Below are positions 1-10,985 of a DNA stretch of 64,000 bases, piece after piece. The notes under the pieces were generated by a model that saw only the letters and a program-made list of their open reading frames with translations, searched no databases and had not been told where the DNA came from. Made by a program: the position numbers and the translations under genes. How positions within the stretch are numbered: the first letter of the stretch is position 1; the number at the start of each line of letters is the position of its first letter. The stretch comes from Istiophorus platypterus (taxonomy: Eukaryota > Chordata > Actinopteri > Istiophoriformes > Istiophoridae): the NCBI GenBank assembly GCA_016859345.1, contig CM029111.1:14644214-14708213 (forward strand), read 5' to 3'.

Positions 1-618
1 GGATGGTTTCACTTAAATAACTGTTCAAGGCCCAAAGAAGAAGAAGAAAGAGAGAGAGGAAGAAAATATAACTTCACAAGAGGCAAATTTATCCAACAAA
101 AGTAAAGATGAATCATCTCATTACCCTCCACATTTATCTTGTGACCCTTTGAAGGGGTCTGACTTTACTAGCAAACTGTATGTAGCTTAGTTAAAACTAG
201 CTCCAATCCTACCAGCTGCAAGGGTCAATTGCTAAATAGGTATTAATACATCAGTATTGATCGATTAATGTAACAAAATCTTAGTCACAGGGGCAATATT
301 TCTTTCACTTATGATAAATCCATTTTTTCCAATAATATATATGTACTTCAGTGCAAAGGACCTGAGAACTTTTTCACCAAGGTTGATGACTCACACTTTA
401 TCTTTACTTAATCATGACATTGTTTTGTTAAGAATATAGCAACCAAGCACCATGATGTTTTCAAATCAAATGGAAAAGCACAGTGTTGTTGTGCTCAATA
501 AACTGCTGCCACTCAGTCAGAGGCTGATGTCTTTGGTTACGTATGTTGAGACATCCACCCGTGAGCAGTTCCTGTTCCTGTTCCTGTCCCTCTGGCTGTT
601 GCTGTTGAGGACCAACTG

Positions 619-714
619 TCACACACACACACACACAAACACACACATACACATATACTCACACACACACACACACACACACACATACAGAAACACACAC
701 ACATAAACACACAT
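619..714. repeat. CA/TG compound microsatellite
   Basis: Interrupted (CA)n with occasional AT and AA interruptions. It creates spurious His-Thr and Val-Cys frames on the two strands. Confidence 0.9.
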
Positions 715-1727
715 CAATGTCACATAAAGCACCTTTGACTGTCACAACCTAAGGTACATGCATGTAGGTCATAGTGAGAGGCTGGAGCTGGTGCTTCCCC
801 CTTGGTGCGCTTCAAGGCTCCCGCATCCTTCCTCTCGCTGAATGCATCAACAAGTGATGACGTGAACATCGACATGGTCGGCATGTAAACAAAGCTTGTC
901 AACCTGCCTGCCTCACCACAGATGTCACCGTGGTGTTTCTTTGGGTTATTGTGGATGTTTTAATCACAACAACTGCAGGGAAAAAAAAAAGAAAAGAAAA
1001 AAAGAGACATGACAAATTGGTTCTTCTGATTTGAGATTGCGGCCTTGATTTGGTCTTCATAACAACAGAATCAGGTGAACGTGAGGCTGGTCACATTGCT
1101 GAGCTTGTGTGGGTGGTGAGTATTGTCATGCCTGCCACCAAATTCTACACGCCTTTCATCGTAATCTTGCGTAATCTGTACATGTCAAAGCACATACACA
1201 TATCATGGATGCTATTAAAATCTAGTCGATATCTGTGATTTCAGGGGTGTACGGCTGAGAATGTGCTGTGCATTTTGCTATCTCAGTAGCTCATCAACAA
1301 AATGGTCCTGTTTCATTTTTAAAATATTCTCCTTCAGGGTGTCATACATGCAGTCACAAGACCAGAGGAAAACATTCTTTCCCACAGATTTTTCCTCCTA
1401 TCTCTGATCTAAACGAACATCTGTCTTGTCTTACCATATTTTTGCCCTGTCCGGTGGACCTACCTTTCATTAAATTTGAATTACACCCCTGAATACAACC
1501 TTTTTTTTCACCTGTGCAATTCACCTACAAATTCATTCATCCTCCCTTCCTTGATTGAACACAAAATGCACAGTTTACAGTAAATGAACTGCTCCTGTTA
1601 AAAAAAAAAAAATCTTCAGCACGGTGAAGGAAAAATTCTCACTTCCATAATATTCACGACTTTTGTGGCCTGCTTGTCAAAATAAAACAGGATGTTAGAG
1701 CAAATCACCAGTGTGTCAGACTCTCTG

Positions 1728-2080
1728 GTAATCTAGGAAAGTTTTAGAGGTGATCTTTAAGGAACAGTGCCATGGGGCTGAACTTTCATATTGATAGAAA
1801 CGTCAGCACCTCTAAACACCTCCCTTTTAATAAAGCCCTGCCGCAGTGAACGACATGAGAAATTACCGAGGTCTAATTGTTTGAACAGAGGAGCCAGTAT
1901 GTTAAGAGTGTATCATCGTTAGATCAGCGTCTGCTCCTATCTGATGAGATGTGATCCATTGACTGGGAATGATTTTCTTTGTATGAGGTGACACTGAGTG
2001 ACTGGCAGGGCTCATATCTGCAATTCCATTGAAGATTAATCAGGGGGAAATGTCACCAGTTCATTATCTAATGTCTTAAA
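1728..2080. promoter_or_regulatory. Candidate conserved non-coding element downstream of cebpb
   Basis: Non-repetitive, mixed-composition block with several GATA-like (GATAA, AGATC), homeodomain-like (TAATTG, ATTAATC) and TGACNCAG-like words, unlike the simple AT-rich sequence on both sides. There is no open frame. The call rests only on sequence texture and position; conservation was not tested. Confidence 0.22.
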
Positions 2081-2779
2081 TATAGTACGTAAAATTTCTT
2101 TGAGACCATGAGACTCTATGATTCTACATGAAACTACATTTATTTGAAACCTATAAGTTACTTCTTTTTTTTTTTCAATATTTACATACAAGTCATATCA
2201 CAGCTTATAAAATGTGATCCATTATTTTATATTAAACTATCTAAAGTTATTGTTTTTGGTGAACCTCAACCAAATTTAGTATTGAAATGATATGTACCTA
2301 CTGATGGATCTGTAATCCTAATACAATAATGCAATTTATATAACATTGCACTTAATTTTGCTGATAATATTTATGCACTTTCTTCAGTAAACGTTAAATA
2401 CAGGATTTTTGTTAATAGTAACTGGATGTATTTTCTTTGTAGCATTGCTACTTTAACGTAAAATGTCCTCTACCCCTGCTCTCTTTTATTAATAAATTTG
2501 AATATTAAAAAAGGATAGAATGAAAAAGAATACAATGTCAGAAAATAAAGCAAAACACTCAACACTCAATTTTTCAAAATGTTGTCAGGAAATGCCGTGG
2601 TTTGTTCAACCAGCAGAGATATTCATTTTAACATCGCAGAAGACAGAGAAAATTCAAGATTCAATATACTTCTCAACACAAGATTGTATAACAGATTTAT
2701 GAATGTAGTCCCTGTAAGCTACTCAAATAAACAAAAGTTAAATAAATGACTGACTAAATAATCAAGTCATAAAAACTAT

Positions 2780-3612
2780 TTCCGTGGTGGAGTGTGGAGG
2801 ATGAGTTCAGTAGTCTCACAGCCTGAAGCCTGGTGGTATGGCAGCTGATAGTGCTGCATCGCTTGCCAGACAGCAGCAGGGTGGATAGGCTGTGGCCAGG
2901 GGTGTCATGTGTTACTAACCTTTGGGCACTGCGCTGGAACCTTACATCACAGACATTGCAGGTAGACACGTGATGTTCATGGCGGGTTTGATCAAACACT
3001 GCATAGCCTTCCTGTCTTTGGTTGTGCACATCCCATGGCAGTTTGTGGTGGCTCCAGTTAGGGTGTTTTTCTATTGATTCTCCATAAAAGTTAACAAGAA
3101 CCTGGCACAGGAGTTTAACCTTCTCAGGTTTCCTTAAGAAGTACAGTCGTTTCTATTCTTTCTTTACCAGGGTGGAGATGTGTGACACAGGACAGATTCC
3201 CTGTTAGGAACCTGTGAAACCTGAACTTATGACTGTTCACCTGCTCCGGCGCAACTCCACTGATGTACACAGGGGTGTGTGCTTGCCTCCCTTTTTCCAA
3301 AATCAACAATCACCTCCTTAATTTTGTTGACACTGAGCTGTAGATAATGAATTCTCACCATTGTATGTGATCCTGCTGATGATGGGGGTGTCATCTGCGA
3401 ACACAATAGAGTTTTTTTCCATGTCTTGGAACGCAGTCATAGGTATACAGCATAGGAACAAGTGGGGGCTGAGCACACAATGCTGGGGTGATTCAGTGTT
3501 CAGACTAGGGGCAAATGTGAACTGTCAGGGGTCCTCTTGAGGAAGTCCAGTATCAGTTTCATCAGGGAGATTGTATTGAATGTTGAGCTAAAATCAACAA
3601 AGCATTCTGATG
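2780..3612 (-). mobile_element. Decayed non-LTR retrotransposon (LINE) reverse-transcriptase relic
   Basis: Read on the minus strand, the stretch resembles the C-terminal part of a fish L2/CR1/Rex-type LINE polyprotein. A short open piece at 2,754-3,029 ends with an AVRLLNSS-like motif typical of the LINE C-terminus. Further in, the minus strand carries remnants of the usual wording around the reverse-transcriptase core (disposable-frame pieces at 3,340-3,600). Many stops and frameshifts make it inactive. The upstream part seems cut off where the Tc1-like element begins at about 3,613, so the two may be nested. Family assignment is tentative. Confidence 0.6.
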
Positions 3613-4800
3613 TACAGTCCTGGTTGACATTATTGGCACCCCTGACTTTTATGTACAGAATTTTGTATATCTTCAGAAATAAACAGAATTAAATAATTTT
3701 TTTACAATCAAATATTTAATAAAATCTCAAAACTTACTGAGAAGCAACTACAAAAAAAATCATATTCATGTAGTGAAATAAACATGACATTGACACAATT
3801 AACTGCAACCTTTTGATGAATTTGAAATAGTTCCTCACACAAAATAAAATACCAATACGACTCACCTATGCTCAATGTTCAGTGTTTACATAACCTGAAT
3901 TAACCAAAGGACAATGGTTTGACCACATAAAAATGGACTCATTTGTTCCATTTTTTTTTTTCACAATAGTGAAGACGAGGAAACTGTCTAAGTGATTCAG
4001 AAATCCTGTTATTAAAAAAACGAAAACAAAAAAAAAACAAAAAAGATATTCCAAAGGCTACAGGTTAATTGCCAAAGATCTAGAAATCCCTGTCTGAATA
4101 GTTCGTAATGTTATCAGGAAGTTCCACAGTCAACACAATGCCTTCACAGACTTAATGAGACTAGTCTGTGAAGGCTGGTCTGGATTGTTGGAAAAAAAAA
4201 CCCCAAAAAACACCATGCAAGACATCTAAAGACCTGAAGGCTGACCTGGGGCAATCTGGAGTGGTGGTTTCAGCCTGTACCAAGTAGGGCAACATGGCCA
4301 AGGATGAAAAAGCACAAAAAGGTGGGACCAATGTTTGCAAAAGCTTTCAGAGATGAATTTTTATCTCCTTTTTTTCTTTTTTTCTTTTATAGAAATGTGA
4401 AACCACAGTTGAGCTCTTGGGAATGCAGTGAATTTGTTTATTAATAGGTGACGAAATTAAACTCATATGGAAAAGAAAAACCTACCAACAGTAAAACTTG
4501 TTGGAGCTGCTTGGCTGCTTTGCTACCTCTGGTAATGAAAGCATTGAATATATCAACAGGATGATGAAATCAGAAGATTGCCAAGGTGTTTTAGAGCAAA
4601 ATGTGTTATCCAGTGTCTGAAAACTAGGTTAGAGATGATGATCTTGGGTCTTTCAGCAGGACAATGACCCAAAACCCACATCCAGCAGCATAAAAGATTA
4701 GTTGAAAAGGAAAAGAGGGACTGTTTTAAACTGACCAGCAATGAGTTGTGACCTAAATCCCATTTTTTGATTATTTTGATCTGACAGACAAATAAACCAA
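3613..4800 (+). mobile_element. Decayed Tc1/mariner-type DNA transposon
   Basis: The left end at 3,613 starts with TACAGTCCTGG followed by ATTATTGGCACCC, a terminal-repeat style common in fish Tc1-like elements, next to a TA. Inside, fragments of transposase are readable on the plus strand in shifting frames. The block at 4,659-4,690 gives a Gln-Asp-Asn-Asp-Pro-Lys motif (the region around the second catalytic Asp of the DDE transposase), and 4,740-4,765 gives Asp-Leu-Asn-Pro-Ile. Poly-A tracts and frameshifts destroy the frame. I could not find a matching right terminal repeat, so the 3' end is approximate or lost. Confidence 0.75.
4140..4175. repeat. 13-bp perfect inverted repeat inside the Tc1-like relic
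   Basis: Arms at 4,140-4,152 (GCCTTCACAGACT) and 4,163-4,175 are exact reverse complements, separated by 10 nt. Transcribed, it would make a stable hairpin. It may be a local inverted duplication that arose after insertion. Confidence 0.85.
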
Positions 4801-5865
4801 CATCATCCCATTCCAGTTCCAGTCGGCACCAGACATATTTTTACATATATTATGGCTTTTTTTTTTTTAGATACCAACATTTTTATAAAAAAGAAAAAAA
4901 AGGGTGAAAAGCAAAATTTTATCGGTATTATTTTATATCTTAATGTATAACTTGAGTTTTTATTGAGATGTCATTACAGTGTTAAAGTGCATTGAGGAAA
5001 ACACCTGATGACCACTCTACATAAAGCCTCAGTTAGATCTTCACATTGAAATAAATTCTGTTCACACACAAATGTTGCTCTAATAATTAAGTCAATACTC
5101 ATTTTGCAAGGAGGGCCTCATGTTACACAAGATTTGGGTGGTGATACTTGCCGAGTAGTGACCGCAAGTCACTTCTGCTCATTAGTTTTGTATTTTCACA
5201 GTCATCCACAGCAAAATAGCAGAAGTGGACAAAGATGTTGAAATCTTGGTTCACTTCAAGACAGATCATGTTCTAGTCTGTTTACCGTAGCTCAGGCGGT
5301 CGGCTTCCCGTTACACCCCCTTGTCCGGACATCCGATGTTCCCTTTCACTTAAAGGAGGAACTGTAATTAAACTAGAAAAATCATGGTGTTACTTAGATA
5401 TCACATTTATGGATATCTGTATTAATTGTAGCTTAAAATATGATATAGGTTTGGCTATATGAAATCTCAAATATTTGAGATTTAGGGGCCCGGACATCTT
5501 GACTACCCTTTGTCTGGACTTCTCAATCATAAGAAGGTTTAAGATGGTCAGACATCTTTTTCTTCAAAACTCTTAGAGAAATTCAGAGAAACAAAATCCT
5601 TCATTTAAACAAGATTTGTAAAAATTACAAACAACTTTTAAAAAAATTCAAAAAAGGATTGGTCTTAAAATGAGAGAACCAACACAACCTTTTAAACCAG
5701 TTTTTCAAAATCTTGACCAAAATCAAGTCGGACTCCCAGTTTGCCATCAGTCACAAGAACACAGTAGTTGGAGTATCACCACTTCACCACTTTTTATCTG
5801 CATCATCTTAAGGTCATGAGTGACTTCCTTTCAGTCAGCAAAATTATCTCAAGATGTAATGTACC
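4801..5865. other. Intergenic, AT-rich, no gene recognised
   Basis: No supportable coding sequence. A tRNA A-box-like word (TAGCTCAGGCG) occurs near 5,288, but no B box or cloverleaf follows. At most it is the edge of a tRNA-derived SINE. Confidence 0.5.
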
Positions 5866-6930
5866 AAAAAGACATAAATAGAAAACAGAACAGGACCCGA
5901 AATAGAACTTTGTGGTACTCCACTGCTTAATTGGTGAATACAGAATAAGAAAAAGGGGGAGACGCTAAATGAGAGAGGTGTATGACAATAATAGATTATC
6001 AACTAAATAGTAGTAATGTCGACAAATCCCATAGAAACACCAAAACCAATAATGACATTAATCAGCCAGCAATTATTGTCTGTGTAGCCGAAACCTGACA
6101 TACTGTATCTTGTTCTTCTGAGCCACAGGATAACTATTCAAAACACACCTGTAGAAACCACTGACACTTGTTGACATGTTTTTTCGTAACTACGGGCCCT
6201 GCAGTTTATTTTGACTCAGTCTCACATACCTCATCCTACTGCAGTAAACACTCACTAACACATCAAAAGTGTATTTATCCCTCAGAATGTACCCTGGAAA
6301 TGGATTATTTACTCCTGTTTTAGTAAAGTTACTGAGTCATTAAAAAAAAAAAAATGAAACCAGGTATTTGTGACGTCTTATTAAAGATTAATGTCTATAA
6401 TAGGAACCCATAAGCTTGGGGCTGAGTTACACAGACAGGGCTCAAAAGTAGAAATATACTGTGAGATGGACTAGCGATCATTGGTTTTGTTCTTCTCATG
6501 GCATTTGTTGATGGTAAGAAAAATATTGAACATCAACAGTTTAGATGCACTGATTAACTTGACCATGTAAAAAGTAGTTCTTTGCCACAATCTTTAACTG
6601 TATAAAAAGGAAAATAGTTGCTTTGCTTTAGTCGTAATTTGCTGTTTTCTGTTTGGTAACTGTTTTTTTATGACAACTTATAGTTGACATGAAGCAATTA
6701 TCATACTCAGGATGTGTTACACAAAAAGGTAAAATTGTTTTGTCTATAAAATGCCAGAAAATGGTGAAAAATGACAAGGTTGACACCTTCATTTCTCTTG
6801 TTTTTTCTGACCAACAGTCCAAGAATATATCCAAAGGTATTCAGTTTACTATCATGTGTGACAATGAAAGGCATCAAATCCTCATATCTGAGAAATTAGA
6901 ATACAGAAGATATTCAACATTTTTGCCCAC
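5866..6930. repeat. Tandem duplication, copy 1 (1,065 bp)
   Basis: This copy and 6,931-7,995 are read here as the same sequence at a constant offset of 1,065 bp, including an identical 13-A run and identical shadow open frames. Copy 1 begins within the word AAAAAGACATAAAT (5,866-5,879). It contains a short minus-strand LINE reverse-transcriptase scrap near its left end and part of a fish MITE-like repeat at its right end. No host gene lies inside. Confidence 0.95.
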
Positions 6931-7060
6931 AAAAAGACATAAATAGAAAACAGAACAGGACCCGAAATAGAACTTTGTGGTACTCCACTGCTTAATTGGT
7001 GAATACAGAATAAGAAAAAGGGGGAGACGCTAAATGAGAGAGGTGTATGACAATAATAGA
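6931..7060 (-). mobile_element. LINE reverse-transcriptase scrap
   Basis: On the minus strand the open frame here reads a GVPQ-S-S-I-S-GP-V-LFSIYV motif. This matches the GVPQGS-x-LGP-x-LF block of non-LTR reverse transcriptases. The same scrap occurs in copy 1 at about 5,866-5,995. It is short, truncated and surely inactive. Confidence 0.65.
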
Positions 7061-7995
7061 TTATCAACTAAATAGTAGTAATGTCGACAAATCCCATAGA
7101 AACACCAAAACCAATAATGACATTAATCAGCCAGCAATTATTGTCTGTGTAGCCGAAACCTGACATACTGTATCTTGTTCTTCTGAGCCACAGGATAACT
7201 ATTCAAAACACACCTGTAGAAACCACTGACACTTGTTGACATGTTTTTTCGTAACTACGGGCCCTGCAGTTTATTTTGACTCAGTCTCACATACCTCATC
7301 CTACTGCAGTAAACACTCACTAACACATCAAAAGTGTATTTATCCCTCAGAATGTACCCTGGAAATGGATTATTTACTCCTGTTTTAGTAAAGTTACTGA
7401 GTCATTAAAAAAAAAAAAATGAAACCAGGTATTTGTGACGTCTTATTAAAGATTAATGTCTATAATAGGAACCCATAAGCTTGGGGCTGAGTTACACAGA
7501 CAGGGCTCAAAAGTAGAAATATACTGTGAGATGGACTAGCGATCATTGGTTTTGTTCTTCTCATGGCATTTGTTGATGGTAAGAAAAATATTGAACATCA
7601 ACAGTTTAGATGCACTGATTAACTTGACCATGTAAAAAGTAGTTCTTTGCCACAATCTTTAACTGTATAAAAAGGAAAATAGTTGCTTTGCTTTAGTCGT
7701 AATTTGCTGTTTTCTGTTTGGTAACTGTTTTTTTATGACAACTTATAGTTGACATGAAGCAATTATCATACTCAGGATGTGTTACACAAAAAGGTAAAAT
7801 TGTTTTGTCTATAAAATGCCAGAAAATGGTGAAAAATGACAAGGTTGACACCTTCATTTCTCTTGTTTTTTCTGACCAACAGTCCAAGAATATATCCAAA
7901 GGTATTCAGTTTACTATCATGTGTGACAATGAAAGGCATCAAATCCTCATATCTGAGAAATTAGAATACAGAAGATATTCAACATTTTTGCCCAC
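6931..7995. repeat. Tandem duplication, copy 2 (1,065 bp)
   Basis: Direct repeat of 5,866-6,930. At its right edge (about 7,996) a third, slightly altered AAAAAGACATAAAT-like word appears, after which the sequence continues with the normal remainder of the MITE-like repeat. That is what a duplication between two short matching words would leave. I saw no difference between the copies, so it is either very recent or an assembly artefact. Confidence 0.95.
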
Positions 7996-8092
7996 AAAAA
8001 AGACATAAATGACTAATTGATATTCAAAATAGTTGTGGATTCATTTTCTAACAGTCAATTAACGGATGAATCGACTAGCAGTTGCAGCTCCA
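7765..8092 (+). mobile_element. Non-autonomous fish repeat (MITE-like), complete right end
   Basis: Contains the recurrent words TCTATAAAATGCCAGAAAA, CCAACAGTCCAA and TATTCAGTTTACTATCAT, and ends GACTAGCAGTTGCAGCTC. The same family recurs at 62,965-63,245 (plus) and 58,390-58,610 (minus). A truncated version sits in duplication copy 1 (about 6,700-6,930). It has no transposase and is a common type of dispersed repeat in percomorph fish, by my recollection. Confidence 0.7.
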
Positions 8093-10490
8093 TACCATAA
8101 ATTGATTTGAACATGTGTCGTACTTTTTTCTCAATTACCTTATCTGTGGAGATGCTACAAATCCTATTCAACCTATGTAGGTTGTGGTATTCATGATGTA
8201 AAACAGATGCAAATGTATTATATCAGCTGAGACACTGTTAAACTAAAATACTGGGCCGAAGCCAGATCAAATTAATAAAAGTATCGTCCAGGCTGTGTCT
8301 TTAGCATCTGACTTATTTTGAATAATCTGGGAAAAACAATCTCCTCTACATTATTTAAAAACTGTACTGAGGAACAAGAAACTGCTAACAAGCCACTGGC
8401 GTCAGAAAAAAAAACAACAACTCATAAACATGACTAAGTGGTTAAAAAAAAAAAAAGAAATTCTTCCATTTCACAATGACTGGTACATAGTGCACATCAG
8501 GATGACAGGTGAGTGTGTGTGTGTTTGTATTACACTATCAGAGGAGTTTTTAGGAGGCCAGTTGGCCTCTGGAGAGGCTGTGATGCAATGAGGAGTTTAC
8601 GGACAGACACTGCCCATTGACGGTAAAAGAGGCGAAAGGGGGCTGGACTAAACTTTCAAGAAAAGAGGTCATCCTGTGTGGGAATTTCCCTCTCCCCTGT
8701 CAGCATGTGAGCCAGGAACAGGGAAAGACTGCGTGGGGCTCAAATAGGAAACATGGGGTCATCGAAGAAAAAATGCTTAGAATGTTTGAATGGATCTGTG
8801 CCAATGCTGAGAGCTACGACGAGAGGGTGAAAGAGCAGGGAGCTGGGCTGAAAAAAACTCACAACATTGGAGTGTTGAATGTTGGATGTTTATTCACATT
8901 TTTTAAACTGTTTCTGCAATTGTGTCATTAAAAATTGTACATTGTACATCTTTTCTCGGAATCTGTTTTAAAAAAAAAAATCATACTTTTTACCAGGACT
9001 GTTTTTTGTTCCCAGTGAGTCCTAAAGCCAGGCCTCAACTACTCACAGCTATTGTCATGTACATGGAGGATAACAATGTCTTATTTAAAAGTGGGTGTAA
9101 CATTCTTCAAGTGGTGATGTGTTGGAAAGGGAGGATATTGCACAACAGCTAAAAAACTAAACTGTTCATCACTGAGTGTGTTGAAATATCCACTGTATTC
9201 AAAATGTCATCTCTTGCTGCACAAAACAACATCAGACAGTCTCTAGACTTTATTTGGAGGATATAAAATATTAGAGATAACTAGATTGGGTTTTTTTTCC
9301 TCTTCTCTGCTGTTTTGAAGGGAGAGTTGGAAAACAGACTCCCGACCCTGAATTATCACGGCTCACCTACAAATCCCACCGTGCTCCTTTTTTCTTTATC
9401 TTCCCAGCCTGGGGTTTGCTTGCTCATGACAGATATGTTTCATACAGTGCGTGCGGTGAAATGCTGTCTGAGGGTTTGGTGAATTCCACAGCAAACCAAT
9501 TGTCAACTTATCTATCATGTCTGGTGTAACCTACTTTGTCACTCCCATTTTAACTTCTACATTTTCTGCTGAGTGTTTTTTTTCCACTTGAGGGTTAAAG
9601 GAGGTTTGCTTGGGATTATTCATATCTCTTGCCCTGCACTGACTCCCAGCCAACTCTTGGCTGTTCAAGCGTGACCTGAAGTGGTGTGAGGAGGTTAGTT
9701 GCTGATTAATTTCCATGCAACCTTGAACCCCTCTCTGGGCCAGTGGACCCAGCAGACTATTGACAGAGCCATGTGCTAAAGATAAAACTAACATTTCTTG
9801 GCTGCGTGCAGTGTGACCAAGTCTCTCTTTTTTTGCTGCAGTCAGCAGTATCATTTCAGCATAAATTGGTTGAATGCATTTCAGGATCTAAGGCCTTTTT
9901 GCTTCAAATGACTAAATAAACAGACAAACGAAACAAATGAAGAGTTTTACCATGTAATAGTGTGCAGAGCCTGTTTGTTGAATCTGAGGAATCACCTTAT
10001 TTTTCTGTCGTACTAAATGCCAATGGAAAAACACAAATTCACATATCAACCCTTATTTAATATTCTCTTTCTATCACAGAACTGCTGCACTGATCAAACC
10101 GCTGGATGCCATTTTCTTCTTTATGGATACAATAAACGATATTCAATTTTGATTATAGTTATCCGAAGCATTATCAAATATATCTGTAGCCCTTTTGGTG
10201 TTGACTGGATTTGTGAAATTCACTTTATCTCCAAAAAAGAAACACCAGATTGCTACAGTGTGCTTCTCCTGGCACATTGGCCTTAAATTTAAAAGGCTGA
10301 ATATCCGCCTTGTTGTCGAGCCAATTCCTGTCTGCAGTATGTTTGTAACTGACACGCATGGAAATGCATAGTCTGACTATGGTGAGTGTGAATATTAAAG
10401 GCGAGCATTTACACCCATCTGCCTCAGACTACACTTAACCTCAAACGGGCAGAAAAGAGGGAATTACGAGAGAAATTGTTAAGACAAAGT
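8093..10490. other. Intergenic region 3' of cebpb, no gene recognised
   Basis: No protein family is recognisable in either strand. The open frames at 8,617-8,931 and 9,531-9,854 lack family features and good splice or start context. Two denser blocks (about 8,500-8,870 and 9,300-9,850) have mixed composition and transcription-factor-like words and could be cebpb regulatory DNA. Confidence 0.5.
8581..8589 (+). promoter_or_regulatory. C/EBP-ATF composite (CARE-like) word
   Basis: TGATGCAAT matches the C/EBP-ATF response element consensus exactly. It lies about 2.4 kb downstream of the cebpb stop codon. One 9-mer can occur by chance, so this is weak alone. Confidence 0.25.
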
Positions 10491-10499
10491 ATAAATCTG

Positions 10500-10548
10500 T
10501 TTAATTCAATAAAATATCAAGTACAATTAAAGCATTTCACCTTTTAAT
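10500..10548 (-). terminator. cebpb: Candidate cebpb polyadenylation signals
   Basis: Two ATTAAA hexamers occur on the minus strand (plus-strand TTTAAT at 10,543-10,548 and 10,500-10,505), about 440-485 nt after the cebpb stop. AU-rich pentamers nearby would suit the short-lived mRNA expected of this gene. No canonical AATAAA is seen closer. Confidence 0.35.
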
Positions 10549-10597
10549 ATTAAATAATTAGACTTATTTCATTCATTGCCAATACTATTACAAAGAG

Positions 10598-10606
10598 TTG
10601 CATCAT
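10598..10606 (-). promoter_or_regulatory. CARE/UPR-like site downstream of cebpb
   Basis: In cebpb orientation the sequence reads ATGATGCAAC, fitting TGATGNAAN (C/EBP-ATF response element). It is about 380 bp past the stop codon, inside or at the end of the 3' UTR. Human CEBPB is known to carry stress-response elements downstream of its coding sequence, so the position is suggestive. Confidence 0.4.
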
Positions 10607-10776
10607 TTCACTGCAGCACAACTCTTCCCTTGACAACCATTGCTCTGAATACACAAAAACGTAGAAATTCACTCGCATGTATGTAAAACCTGCACAGGAC
10701 TACTGCATACACCAGGAAAAAAAAAAAAATTACATCTGAGAATAAAGCTAAGGTGACATGTGAAGAGTCGTGACTG

Positions 10777-10786
10777 ATTGCGCAAT
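10777..10786. promoter_or_regulatory. Perfect palindromic C/EBP consensus site
   Basis: ATTGCGCAAT is the optimal full C/EBP binding palindrome. Here it sits in a 12-bp palindrome (10,776-10,787), 200 bp downstream of the cebpb stop codon. It is a candidate autoregulatory site for the protein encoded next door. Confidence 0.5.
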
Positions 10787-10985
10787 CCATGCACCCACTT
10801 CTCAAGTCCCATTCAAAGTGTCCTTGTAAACTGATGGTCGCCGTCTTCACCTGCGGGGCGTACCGTTTTCAAACACTTGCACCTCGGGCTCTAAAGTCCA
10901 GCAATGATCAGAGGAGCAGCCCGAAGATCCGTTTGGAGCCCTCGTCCCCCACTCCCCTCCTTCGGTGGAAGGGGCGAGGGGGGTT

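Larger units (their letters stand above)
1..2750. other. Intergenic, no gene recognised
   Basis: No open frame here resembles a protein family and none has convincing splice sites. The stretch is AT-rich with short homopolymers and one CA microsatellite at about 619-714. The block at about 1,730-2,080 is less repetitive and is listed separately as a possible regulatory element. This is the downstream side of the minus-strand cebpb gene, a region that in mammals is gene-poor and enhancer-rich. Confidence 0.6.

Noticed and set aside
5285..5360. tRNA gene or tRNA-derived SINE
   Set aside because: Only an A-box-like TAGCTCAGGCG is present. No B box (GGTTCGANNCC) and no cloverleaf follow.
6628..8008. 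Repeated 68- and 84-aa open frames as duplicated genes
   Set aside because: They fall inside the 1,065-bp duplicated block and derive from the MITE-like repeat. The two strands' frames overlap and match no protein family.
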